Shown one piece after another: positions 52,375-60,748 of a DNA stretch of 64,000 bases. A program made the position numbers and the translations under genes. The notes under the pieces were generated by a model, which was not told the DNA's origin, did not search any database, and worked only from the letters and a program-made list of their open reading frames with translations. This DNA is from DATARH01 sp963789255 (GTDB taxonomy: Bacteria > Pseudomonadota > Alphaproteobacteria > ATCC43930 > CGMCC-115725): NCBI GenBank assembly GCA_963789255.1, contig CAWBJW010000001.1, positions 248,001 through 312,000 on the forward strand. The letters are read 5' to 3'. The number at the start of each line of letters is the position of its first letter. Position 1 is the first letter of the stretch.

Positions 52375-53529
52375 TTAACCGGCGGTTGCCGTAAACTTGA
52401 TGAGACATTCATCGCGGGGCTTCCGGTTGCCACTACCCCAAGTGTTTTCGATCATCCGAGCTTTGGCGAGATTGACGCAGATATCTTTGACGTTGGTTTC
52501 GCGCAGCATGTACGCCTGAAGGAGCGAGACGAGTACGGCGGAAAACAGGCGTGGACCGCTTTTCGCGAGAGCCCCCGTCAGGTCGGCTGATGCAAGCTCC
52601 ATTTGATCTTCCACGATCTCATCGATCGTCGCTTCCTGCACGGTGGCCTGGTGACCGGCGAACATGTCCGGCGTGTTCGTTCGCTCTTCGCGTATCCGCT
52701 CCCTTGCGTTAGCTCTGTTTTTCTCATGCTGGCGCAGCGCATCATATTCCGTCTGCCGGAAGACCTTCAGGCCATCGAGGCTCTTCGTGCCGTAGGTGAT
52801 GAAAAAGTGGGGGCGCTCCGTGGTGGCCTTGTCGATCTTTGTCGACACGACAAAATCGAAATTCCCGACTGACTTGAGCGTTTCCCGAAACAGCTTCTCC
52901 GCAGCCGGCCCCCGTTCGAGGCTGGGATCGAGGCGATCCCGCCACCTCGGCCCGCCAAGGATCGGGTTCAAAGAAGTGATGGTGTCTTCGTCGTCGCTAT
53001 GTACGAACCGCTGCACGAAGGCATACATGAAGTTGATCAAAACTTCGCATCGCGGACGTGCGAAAAGCGATTTGATCTTGTCGAATGGATACCCCGTCCA
53101 GCCGGTTGGATCGATAAAGATCAGCGGAAAGGATCTGCCAATGAAAGTTTGGATTTCGCTGACGGCGTCCTCGAATTTTCCGCAGTACGTTTTGATCTCG
53201 AAGCCCTCTGCGGGTTTGTGAAATGGCGCCACCGCCCGTTCGAGTTCCGCGAATGCCTCCGGGTCAATTTCGGAAAAGAAGCATCGAATCCTGCGGGAAA
53301 TGCCGGTCCGTTCCCGAATCCGCCTCTGAGCGTCAAGCAGGACCTCGATGGCGATCATGAAGGATAAATCGCTGAAGTCTTCGGTCTTGGTTTCCCAAGG
53401 ACCTGAAAAGCCGTCTACGTATGTGATGTCCTGAAACGTCAGCACTTTAAATGCGAGCGCCTGAAGGTATCGCCCGAGAATGAAATGCTTTGCCTGTGTC
53501 TGCTCGCGACCTGAATAAGGATCGGCCAC
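52375..53529 (-). CDS. tcmP: Three-Cys-motif partner protein TcmP
   Basis: A protein of about 384 residues of the TcmP family. It starts near DPYSGREQTQAKHFILGRYLQALAF, then ITYVDGFSGPWETK, which resembles the SAM-binding motif of Rossmann methyltransferases, followed by PLIFIDPTGWTGYP and CEVLINFMYAFVQRF. TcmP proteins are encoded beside three-Cys-motif (Gp37/Gp68, DUF5131) proteins. Their joint role is unknown. The GTG start at 53529 lies eleven bases after the DUF5131 stop, behind AGAGGCAGAG. The frame is open to 53652. Confidence 0.88.
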   Translation of the reverse strand: MADPYSGREQTQAKHFILGRYLQALAFKVLTFQDITYVDGFSGPWETKTEDFSDLSFMIAIEVLLDAQRRIRERTGISRRIRCFFSEIDPEAFAELERAVAPFHKPAEGFEIKTYCGKFEDAVSEIQTFIGRSFPLIFIDPTGWTGYPFDKIKSLFARPRCEVLINFMYAFVQRFVHSDDEDTITSLNPILGGPRWRDRLDPSLERGPAAEKLFRETLKSVGNFDFVVSTKIDKATTERPHFFITYGTKSLDGLKVFRQTEYDALRQHEKNRANARERIREERTNTPDMFAGHQATVQEATIDEIVEDQMELASADLTGALAKSGPRLFSAVLVSLLQAYMLRETNVKDICVNLAKARMIENTWGSGNRKPRDECLIKFTATAG

Positions 53530-53540
53530 GCTCTGCCTCT

Positions 53541-54300
53541 CTACTCTGCGGCCATCACTCGAACGCCGTGCCTCTTGGGAATGCAAGGATACTGATTCCA
53601 CTCGTGCCCACGAAGAAGCCGCCCACCGGATTTTGGCCGGATACCGCCCCATTGTTTGAAGAAGAATGCGACTTTCGCGGTGTCACATTGGTCGCGGATC
53701 TCGATCGCCCAATCCTCCGCCATTGGACGCGCGCGCGGCCCGCTCTCGCCGCCGACGATGGCCCAGTCGATTCCGGTTAGGTCGATGGTTCCGACCGGCC
53801 CTAACAGCGGTTCGAAGGAGACAAACTTTATCGATGCCTGCGCGCTCCGCAGATGCTTAATCCGAACCGCGTTTTTTGCATCTTCAACAGAGACGCCGAG
53901 CCAGATGTGGGGAGGCGCCAAGCCTGCGCCGTACCGTCCGCGAAGATATCTGACCATGAGCGAGCTGCGTTTAGTCAGTATCTGAAACGTATGCCAGTTG
54001 GCCTCTTCCATCGTGTCAAAGACCGAGTTCGATAAACGACCTCGGCACTTCCTTGTGGAATAGGTCGCTCATGGAGTTGACAAAGACGCGCCGCGGCTCA
54101 CGCCAGCTCAGAGGTTGCCGCAGGCGCTCCGGCCTCAGCGTCAGATCAAAGCCGTTCTCGAAAGGATGGCCCTCTACCCCGCGAAACCGCTCGGAGAAGC
54201 GCTCCGCATAACAGAAGTCGCAACCGCGGGTGATCTTGGTGCACCCGGTTACCGGGTTCCAGGTCGCATCCGTCCATTCGATCTGCGTCGTGATTGCCAT
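53541..54300 (-). pseudogene. DUF5131 (phage Gp37/Gp68, three-Cys-motif) protein, one frameshift
   Basis: The N-terminal frame gives IEWTDATWNPVTGCTKITRGCDFCYAE, with the three cysteines of the family (Cx6Cx2C), then FVNSMSDLFHKEVP. One base must be skipped near 54025 (CTCGGTC on the coding strand), after which VFDTMEEANWHTFQILTKR, PHIWLGVSVED, FVSFEPLLGP and GIDWAIVGGESGP follow. Corrected length is 252 residues, normal. The Cys arrangement suggests an iron-sulfur, radical-SAM-like centre. It is first in the operon with tcmP and is preceded by a LexA-type box. The break is likely a sequencing insertion. Confidence 0.85.
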
Positions 54301-54313
54301 AGCGCATCGTATA

Positions 54314-54328
54314 GAACGAAACTAGAAC
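54314..54328 (-). promoter_or_regulatory. LexA-type SOS box (GTTC-N7-GTTC)
   Basis: On the minus strand GTTCTAGTTTCGTTC fits the alphaproteobacterial LexA consensus GTTC-N7-GTTC exactly. It ends 13 bases before the ATG of the DUF5131 gene, so a LexA dimer here would block transcription of the DUF5131-tcmP operon until DNA damage. The match is visible; binding is inference. Confidence 0.72.
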
Positions 54329-54692
54329 ATTAGCAAGCCCGGTTGAAAGCCGTTCGCTCCCAATACGGCCAGTACGATCGCAGTCCCGCGGGTGACCGCT
54401 CTCGGCGCGAAGCGGACGGCTCACCGCTCGCCGAGGGGTTCTTGAAAAAGCGAATTTGCCGTTTATATATCGAAAACAGCAATAAGGCGGACCCAAGGCA
54501 GCCTCGGCCCGCGTCGGAGGATTCCCTGATAAATTGCGAAAAACTCCCTGTTCTGAGGGAATTTCACTTGTGCGCCGCAGCGCCCGGTTTTGCGGCGGGC
54601 CCGGCAGCACGGCGGCGGGCTGGGCAGCCATGCCCCTTCGAGGCGGCGCGAACGGGATTGCGCCGCCGGGCCGGCGATGACACCTTGAGCCG
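54329..54692. other. Spacer before proC with AGGGA repeat piece
   Basis: A 364-base spacer. GC is lower at the start (AT-rich around 54460-54485). At about 54519-54567 ATTCCCTGAT, ACTCCCTGTT and GAGGGAATTTCAC are units of the dispersed AGGGA repeat, mostly in reverse orientation. No coding frame of note is present. The proC promoter must lie here. Confidence 0.5.
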
Positions 54693-55526
54693 ATGAACGC
54701 GCCAGCGGCGGATCGGCCGAAAACAGGCACAATTTTGCTCGTCGGGTGCGGCCAGATGGGCTCGGCGATGCTGCGCGGCTGGCTGGCGCGCGGCGCGGCC
54801 GAGCGGTTCGTCGTCGTCGAGCCGGCCGGAGCGCCGGCCGCGCTCTCGGAGGCTGCCGGTGTCAGCTTTTATCGCGCCGCGGAGGCTCTGCCAGCCGATC
54901 TTGCGCCCGATGCGGTCGTCTTTGCGGTGAAGCCGCAACTCGTCGATGCAGTCGTGCCGGCTTATCGCCGCTGGGTGCGGCCGCAAACTCTTTTCGTCTC
55001 GATCGCCGCCGGAACGACGATCGCCGGCCTCGCCCGGCACTTGGGCGACGCGGCGATCGTCCGGTGCATGCCCAATACGCCGGCCGCGATCGGGCGGGCG
55101 ATCACCGTCGCCTGTCCCAATCCCCGGGTCGGCGCCGGGCAGCGCCTTCTGTGCGATGCGCTGCTTGCCGCGATCGGCGACAGCGCCTGGGTCGAGGATG
55201 AGGCGCTGATGGATGCGGTGACGGCCGTGTCGGGCAGCGGTCCGGCCTACGTGTTCCTCTTGATCGAGGCGCTGGCCGAGGCCGGCGCGCGCGCCGGGCT
55301 GCCCGCCGATCTCGCGCTGCGCCTCGCCCGCGCCACCGTTGCCGGCGCCGGCGAGTTGGCGCGGCAGTCGTCCGAAACGCCGGCGCGGTTGCGCGAGAAC
55401 GTCACCAGCCCGGGCGGCACGACGCGCGCCGCCCTCGATGTCCTGATGGCCGAGGACGGCCTGCCCGACCTCTTCGATCGCGCGGTCGCCGCGGCCACGG
55501 CGCGGTCGCGCGAGCTGGCGAACTGA
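54693..55526 (+). CDS. proC: Pyrroline-5-carboxylate reductase
   Basis: A 277-residue ProC that reduces pyrroline-5-carboxylate to proline. The Rossmann motif LLVGCGQMGSAMLRGW, FAVKPQLVD, SIAAGTTIAGL, RCMPNTPAAIG and the C-terminal AVSGSGPAYVFLLIEAL and ENVTSPGGTTRAALDVL blocks are complete. It is followed 14 bases later by a TetR-like gene, so the two are probably co-transcribed. Confidence 0.96.
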   Translation: MNAPAADRPKTGTILLVGCGQMGSAMLRGWLARGAAERFVVVEPAGAPAALSEAAGVSFYRAAEALPADLAPDAVVFAVKPQLVDAVVPAYRRWVRPQTLFVSIAAGTTIAGLARHLGDAAIVRCMPNTPAAIGRAITVACPNPRVGAGQRLLCDALLAAIGDSAWVEDEALMDAVTAVSGSGPAYVFLLIEALAEAGARAGLPADLALRLARATVAGAGELARQSSETPARLRENVTSPGGTTRAALDVLMAEDGLPDLFDRAVAAATARSRELAN

Positions 55527-55540
55527 GCGGAGCAGAGGCG

Positions 55541-56194
55541 ATGGGAAAAGGCCGGTCGCCGCGCCTGCCGGGCGGCAACGCAGCGTCTCCGTCAACCGAC
55601 CGGGACCGCATCATCGATGCCGCGCTGGGCCTGATCGCGCAAGCGGGGTGGCGGCGCCTGTCGATGGCGGCGATTGCCGCCGCAGCCGATTTGCCGATCC
55701 TCGCGGTCTACCGCGCCTTCCCGTCGAAACCGGCAATCCTGTGCGGGTTTTTCCGGCGGATCGACGAGGCGGTATTGGCGACGCCGCTCGAAGCCGAATC
55801 CGCAGCGGAATTTGACGAGCGGCCGCGCGATCGGGTCTTCGATCTGCTGATGCGGCGATTCGACGCGCTCGGGCCCTATCGGGCAGCGCTCGAGGTGCTC
55901 GGGCGCGAATTGCCGGGCGACCCGATCGCGGCGCTTGGCGCCGCAGCGCGCTTGCTGTGCTCGATGGCGTGGATGCTCGAAGCCGCCGGGATTTCGGCCG
56001 ACGGGTTGCGCGGCGTCGTGGCGGTAAAGCTGACCGCCGCCGCTTATTTGATGACGCTGCGGGTGTGGCTGCGCGACGAGTCGCCCGACCTCGCGCCGAC
56101 CATGGCGGCGCTCGACCGGCGGCTGCGCGCCATCGAACGCTGGTTCGGATCGGGGCGGCGGCCAATGCGAGGCGCCGCCGCGTCCCGCGCCTGA
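55541..56194 (+). CDS. TetR/AcrR family regulator
   Basis: A 217-residue TetR-type protein. The N-terminal helix-turn-helix reads RDRIIDAALGLIAQAGWRRLSMAAIAAAADLPILAVYRAFPSKPAIL, followed by an all-helical ligand domain. Ligand and targets are unknown. The length and the second half also recall the COQ9 family, which shares this fold, and the neighbouring ubiquinone factor makes that worth noting, but the classical HTH favours a regulator. Confidence 0.8.
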   Translation: MGKGRSPRLPGGNAASPSTDRDRIIDAALGLIAQAGWRRLSMAAIAAAADLPILAVYRAFPSKPAILCGFFRRIDEAVLATPLEAESAAEFDERPRDRVFDLLMRRFDALGPYRAALEVLGRELPGDPIAALGAAARLLCSMAWMLEAAGISADGLRGVVAVKLTAAAYLMTLRVWLRDESPDLAPTMAALDRRLRAIERWFGSGRRPMRGAAASRA

Positions 56195-56308
56195 CCTGCC
56201 GGCGAATTTTGCTGCACTGCAAAATCTCCTTGACGCCGCGAACACCGCCCACGATATAGGCATTGTGCACTGCACAAACCGCCAAGCCCCTAACCGTGGA
56301 ATCCAATC

Positions 56309-56743
56309 ATGGCTGATGCTCGCTCAAATCCGTTCGATTTTGACGTGACCAAGATCTTTGCCGATTTCCGCTTTCGTCCGTTCGATGTCGAGGCGGTATG
56401 GGCGGCGCAGCGCCGCAACATCGAGGCGCTGAGCCAGGCCAACCAGCTCGCCGTCGAGAGCGTGCAGGCGGTCGCCAAGCGGCAGTTCGAACTGACGCGC
56501 GAGACCTTCGAGGGGTTCTCGACGCTGTTGCGCGACCTGGCGACGCCGGCCTCGACCGAGGACCGGATCGCCAAGAACACCGAATACGTCAAGCAGATGA
56601 TGGAAAAAGGCGTCACGCACGGCCGCGAGATCGCCACGATCGCGGCCAAGGCCGGCACCGAGGCAGCCGAATTGCTGCACAAGCGGGCCACCGAGGGCAT
56701 CGACGAGATCCGCGCCCTGGCGAGCCAGCAAGCCACGCGCTGA
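56309..56743 (+). CDS. Phasin family protein
   Basis: A 144-residue phasin. It is helical, with NPFDFDVTKIFADFRFRPFDVEAVWAAQRRNIEALSQANQLAVESVQAVAKRQFEL and a heptad-rich tail. Phasins coat PHB granules and control their size and number; they are usually repressed by PhaR. No PHB gene is adjacent, but the synthesis genes and phaR lie in the same window at 36-41 kb. A hairpin follows at 56762. Confidence 0.9.
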   Translation: MADARSNPFDFDVTKIFADFRFRPFDVEAVWAAQRRNIEALSQANQLAVESVQAVAKRQFELTRETFEGFSTLLRDLATPASTEDRIAKNTEYVKQMMEKGVTHGREIATIAAKAGTEAAELLHKRATEGIDEIRALASQQATR

Positions 56744-56761
56744 TCGCGGGCAATTTCGGCA

Positions 56762-56787
56762 AGGCCCGCCCCGATCGAGGCGGGCCT
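56762..56787. terminator. Hairpin between convergent genes
   Basis: AGGCCCGCC (56762-56770) pairs perfectly with GGCGGGCCT (56779-56787) across an 8-base loop. The hairpin lies just after the phasin stop and touches the end of the convergent gene. There is no T-tract, so it may be a weak or bidirectional terminator. Confidence 0.5.
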
Positions 56788-57520
56788 AGCCAGCCTGCAC
56801 CCGGGCGAGTTTTCGACTGGCTTTCGCTTTCGACGCGGCGGCCCGCAATCCCTCTGGTCCTAACGTCAATGCGCGCTTGAGCCCGGCGATGCGGTGGCGC
56901 TGCTTCGCCAGTTGGCTCAGAGACATCTCTGCCAGCAATGCTTCGGCCGCTGCGATGCGTTCCCGATAAACAGCTTGCCACTCCTCGCCGGCAGCCAAAT
57001 CGGGCGTCCGGGCTTCGTATTCTACGGCTGCACGAGCCAGAGTCAGGTAAACCTCCTCTCCCCATTGTCCCATGCCGAAGTTTGCCGCGGCGCAGACAAG
57101 CCGTACATTGTCCTGGGTATAACCGCCGCTCGATAACTTCCGGTCAATGCTCGGGGCGAAGGGGTGCTTTACAAAGGCATCCGGAAATCGTTGCAGACTA
57201 AAATTAAGCCCAGTAACGGCGCACCGCCCGTCATTCCAAAGAGTGTCAGCAAATTCCGGCGTCAGGTCGAAGGCCATGCCCTTCTTTCGAGCATTGCGTT
57301 TGGCACTCGCTACGAGAGCGCGCAACCACCTCCGCCGCTCCGCCGGATCCTTGAAATTTGGAGCAACCGGGGTGTTGGCTACGGCCGCCGTGGCCTCAAT
57401 ATCAAACCATTGCCGCGGCGCGTCGCGCGTGGCCGCCGGGTTGCGCACCAAGCCCTTGGTCCAGGCGGCGAACTCTCCTATCGAGCCGACCCTATAGGTC
57501 GTTGGGGATGCCTTGCTCAT
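56786..57520 (-). CDS. HNH-like protein of unknown function
   Basis: A 244-residue protein. A central segment CAVTGLNF, PFAPSIDRKLSSGGYTQDNVRLVCAAANFGMGQWG follows the pattern of phage and bacterial HNH-type nucleases, in which a Cys pair, SIDR and YTxDNVRLV frame the metal site. Canonical histidines are not obvious, so activity is uncertain. Its start lies inside the end of the TumE-like gene (29-base overlap), so the two are translated together. It ends beside the hairpin at 56762. Confidence 0.65.
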   Translation of the reverse strand: MSKASPTTYRVGSIGEFAAWTKGLVRNPAATRDAPRQWFDIEATAAVANTPVAPNFKDPAERRRWLRALVASAKRNARKKGMAFDLTPEFADTLWNDGRCAVTGLNFSLQRFPDAFVKHPFAPSIDRKLSSGGYTQDNVRLVCAAANFGMGQWGEEVYLTLARAAVEYEARTPDLAAGEEWQAVYRERIAAAEALLAEMSLSQLAKQRHRIAGLKRALTLGPEGLRAAASKAKASRKLARVQAG

Positions 57521-57857
57521 CGAGTGTGCGTTTTACCTCGTGCCAAAAATCGTCCAGCAGCTGTGCGGCGGTGCTGAAGTTATAGGGGCTGCCTCGATCA
57601 TATGGTGTTCGATGCCAATGATCATAGGCAACTTGTCTTTGCCCGTATCCGCGTCGTCTCTCCGAACCCCCGTGAGAGTTGTCGAAGCGCACCCAAGGCG
57701 CTCCACCACCCGTCGGGCGCATGACAAACGCATAGGCGACGCCGTGAGGGCGTTGCGGCGTCGTTTCTACCCTGTGCGCGCTGAATTCGACGATGACTCC
57801 GGGCGCCATTTCAAATCGGGCGCCATCGAGATTGAGAAGCAGCTCAAGCTCATCCAC
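57492..57857 (-). CDS. TumE-like toxin family protein
   Basis: A 121-residue protein resembling the TumE toxins of type II systems. The pattern ends VRFDNSHG, then a basic middle, and PYNFSTAAQLLDDFWHEVKRTLDEQGI is typical. TumE is normally paired with a small XRE antitoxin TumA, which is absent; the co-translated neighbour is an HNH-like protein. The start is a GTG. Toxicity is not shown by sequence. Confidence 0.68.
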   Translation of the reverse strand: MDELELLLNLDGARFEMAPGVIVEFSAHRVETTPQRPHGVAYAFVMRPTGGGAPWVRFDNSHGGSERRRGYGQRQVAYDHWHRTPYDRGSPYNFSTAAQLLDDFWHEVKRTLDEQGIPNDL

Positions 57858-57868
57858 CGGCGTTCGGC

Positions 57869-59282
57869 TCAGCGCGGCAGGTGGACGCGGGCGCGCAGGC
57901 CGCCATGGGGCGAGGTTTCCAAGCGGACATCGCCGCCATGGCTGCGCGCCACGTCGCGGGCGATGGTGAGGCCGAGCCCGACACCGCCGGTTGCGGGGTT
58001 GCGCGAGGCGTCGAGCCGGATGAAAGGCTGGAACACCCGGTCGCGCTCCGCCGGCGGGATGCCCGGCCCGTCGTCGTCAACCAGGATATCGACCCCGTCC
58101 GCGACCGGCACGCTCGACAGCCACACATGCTGGCCGTAGAGGCGGGCATTCGCGATCAGGTTGGCAAGGCAGCGGCGCAGCGCATTCGGCCTGACCGGCA
58201 GCACCAGTTCGCTCGGCTGGTCGACCGCCAGCGGCGTGCCGTCGCGCCGCGCCGCCGCCGCCAAATCTTCGATCAACAGCGCAATATCGGTCTCGACCGG
58301 GCTCTCGGTCCCCTCGCCGCGCGCGAAGTCGAGGTAGAGATTGACCAGCCGCTCCATGTCGAGGATGTCGGACTTCAGCTCGGCGACGGCCGGATCGCCG
58401 TCCATCAGCTCGATGGCGAGCTTCATGCGCGTCAGCGGGGTGCGCAGATCGTGCGATACTCCGGCGAGCATTTCGGTGCGCTGGCGGATCTGACGCTGGA
58501 TGCGGTCGCGCATCTGCATGAACGCCGCGGCCGCCTGGCGCACTTCGAGCGCCCCCTCGATCTTGGTGAAGGCGACCGGCCGGCCCTTGCCAAACCCCTC
58601 CGCGGCCGCCGCGAGCCGGCGTAGCGACTTCACCTGATTGCGCAGAAACAGCGCTGCGACGCATAAGAGGACCAGCGACGAGCCGACCATCCACAGGATA
58701 AAGATGTAGGTGGTCGGCGTGTAAAGCCGGCTGAGGGGGACATCCACCGCCAGCACCCCGTCGCCGAGCCGAACCGTGACCAGCACGCGCTGAGGGTCGC
58801 TGCGGGCGTCGATCGAAAAAGGCCGCCGCACCCGCTCGATCATTGCGTGGCGCAGCTGCGTTTCGAGAATCGTGCCGCTCGACGGTTCGGGCGGGGGCAA
58901 CGCCGCATCGCGGCGCAAGGTGAAGGTAAGCTCGCTGACGGTCGCGACGCGCTGGAGGAGCCGGTCTCGCTCGGCCGCCGAACCGGCGAGCTTCATCGCG
59001 TCGATGACCATCGCGATGTCGCCGGCGACATCGGAGGAAAATCGGTACGACACCGCCTCCCAATGCCGGTCGTAAAAGATCCAGGTCGAGATGATCTGCA
59101 GCAGCACGAGCGGCATCACGATCAAGAGCAGCGAGCGGCCGAACATCGACTGCGGCAGCAAGCGTTTGATCCAGGCTGCGTTGGCGGATGTCGAAAGTGT
59201 CTGGCGCGACGTCGTTCGGCGCGGCGGGCAGCGCCGCCGCGGCCTCGGCCGGAGCGCCGGCCTCACTCGGGCTTGAGCGCAT
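57869..59282 (-). pseudogene. EnvZ-like sensor histidine kinase, one frameshift near the start
   Basis: A membrane sensor kinase of about 470 residues once corrected. The body has two membrane spans (LLLIVMPLVLLQIISTWIFY and YIFILWMVGSSLVLLCVAALFL), HAMP, the H-box AGVSHDLRTPLTRMKLAIEL, N-box LIANARLYG and G boxes DDDGPGIPP and GGVGLGLTIA. The ATG at 59282, overlapping the regulator's stop by 20 bases, opens a frame (MRSSPSEAGAPAE) that must skip one base at about 59165-59200 to join AAWIKRLLPQSMFGRSLL. It phosphorylates the OmpR-like regulator upstream. Confidence 0.85.
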
Positions 59283-59964
59283 AGCCGGTGCCGCGCACGG
59301 TTTGCAGATAGCGCGGATAGCGCGGATCGGTCTCGATCTTGCGGCGCAGCCGGGTCATCTGCACATCGACATTGCGGATATTGCCGCGGAATTGCGCCGA
59401 TTGCGACAGATCCTCGCGCGATACCGCGCTGGCCCGCCCGCGCCGCGAGGCTGGTCAGCAGCCCCGCTTCGGCAGCGGTCAGACGCACGATCTCGCCGCT
59501 GCGGAACAATTCGCCGCGGGCGAGATCGAAGCGAAAGGTGCCGAAACGAATCGGTGCGCGCAGCATCGTCCGCGATCCCGCGGCGCTCGAGGATGTTGCG
59601 GATGCGCAGCACCAGCTCGCGCGGCTCGAACGGCTTCGCGAGATAGTCGTCGGCGCCCTGTTCGAGCCCGTTGACGCGATCTTCGGGCTCGGCCATCGCG
59701 GTCAGCAGCAGGACGGGCATGCGCGGGGTGCCCGGGCCAGCCGGGCCGCGCAATTCTGCGCGTCAGGTCGAGCCCGCTTTCGCCCGGCATCATCACATCG
59801 AGCACGATCAGATCGAAGGCAAAGCTCGCCAGGCTGGCGCGCGCCTCCGGCGCCGCGGCGGCGACGGTCACGCGAAAGCCGTTGTCCGAGAGATAGCGGC
59901 GCAACAATTCGCGCAGCCGCGCATCGTCATCGACGACAAGAAGGTGAGGCTCAAGCTCGCTCAT
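59263..59964 (-). pseudogene. OmpR-family response regulator, three frameshifts
   Basis: A 232-residue regulator when corrected. The receiver begins LLVVDDDARLRELLRRYLSDNGFRV, with phospho-Asp in LIVLDVMMPGESG and Lys in DYLAKPFEPREL. The winged-helix domain has FGTFRFDLARGELFRSGEIVRLTAAEAGLL and ends with RNVDVQMTRLRRKIE and TVRGTGYALKPE. One base must be skipped near 59753, 59570 and 59430. Conservation is otherwise complete. It is the partner of the kinase downstream and probably controls envelope or osmotic genes (family inference). Confidence 0.85.
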
Positions 59965-59980
59965 CGCCGGACATTATACA

Positions 59981-60117
59981 GAGAAAACTCCCTCTCCCCC
60001 ACCGGGCGAGAGGGTCGGGGTGAGGGGGCGGATCAAGTCGTCAATTCGACAACCCTCACCCACCGGTCGCTACCGCGGGCGGTTCCCCCTCTCCGCGGTG
60101 CGGGAGAGGGTTCAGCG
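59981..60117. repeat. C/G-rich hairpin repeats
   Basis: CTCCCTCTCCCCCACCGGGC/GAGAGGGTCGGGGTGAGGG and CCCTCACCC/CCCCCTCTCCGCGGTGCGGG-like pairs lie between the regulator's start and the 3' end of the marR-like gene. They belong to a common intergenic hairpin class and extend slightly past the MarR stop codon. Confidence 0.6.
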
Positions 60118-60618
60118 CCGCACACGGACGAAACGCCGGCGGTCCGCCTCGGCGGCGATGATGCCGAGCAGCACCTTGCGGAAACCCTCGACCGCCTGCG
60201 GACCGGCCTTGCGGCAAGCGGCGCCGACGCGGGCGCGTTGCGGCTCCGACAAGCGGCGTGCCAGCTCGCCGCCGCTTTCCGTCAGTTCGAGGAGGCGCTG
60301 GCGGCGATCCTCGACGCCGCGGTGCTGGACGATGAACCCCTGGCGGATCAGCTGGCCCAGTACCCGGTTGAGGCTTTGCTTGGTGATGCGCAGGATGACG
60401 AGGAGTTCGCCGACCGTCATCTGCGGGTGCCGCCCGACGAAATGCACGACCCGGTGATGGGCGCGCCCGAAGCCGTACTGTTCGAGGATCGCATCGGGCT
60501 CGGCGGTGAAGTCGCGGTAGGCGAAAAACAACAGCTCGATAGCCTCCCAGACCGCCTCCTCGCGCGGCATCTGCGGTTCGGCGGCAGGCTCCCCTGGTTG
60601 ATTTTTTATGTCAGTCAT
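60112..60618 (-). CDS. MarR family transcriptional regulator
   Basis: A 168-residue MarR regulator. It shows YGFGRAHHRVVHFVGRHPQMTVGELLVILRITKQSLNRVLGQLIRQGFIVQHRGVEDRRQRLLELT, a complete winged helix with the DRRQR wing. It is divergent from ilvE, and the 130-base spacer is the likely operator region. The ligand is unknown. In alphaproteobacteria this type is often found beside ilvE. Confidence 0.93.
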   Translation of the reverse strand: MTDIKNQPGEPAAEPQMPREEAVWEAIELLFFAYRDFTAEPDAILEQYGFGRAHHRVVHFVGRHPQMTVGELLVILRITKQSLNRVLGQLIRQGFIVQHRGVEDRRQRLLELTESGGELARRLSEPQRARVGAACRKAGPQAVEGFRKVLLGIIAAEADRRRFVRVRR

Positions 60619-60748
60619 GTTGACTTATCTGGCAACCTTCGGTACAAACCGTGTGTCTTGTGCGATATAAAGTTCCGTAATGCGAGCCCGGTCCTCGACC
60701 AGCGGCGGGGACCATCCGAACCATAGTCTGCGGTACCGGGAGGATCCC

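Noticed and set aside
17025..59964. Programmed +1 frameshifting as explanation of the broken genes
   Set aside because: No shared slippery motif or stop-codon context occurs at the sites, up to seven events fall in one gene, and doubled bases point to sequencing insertions.
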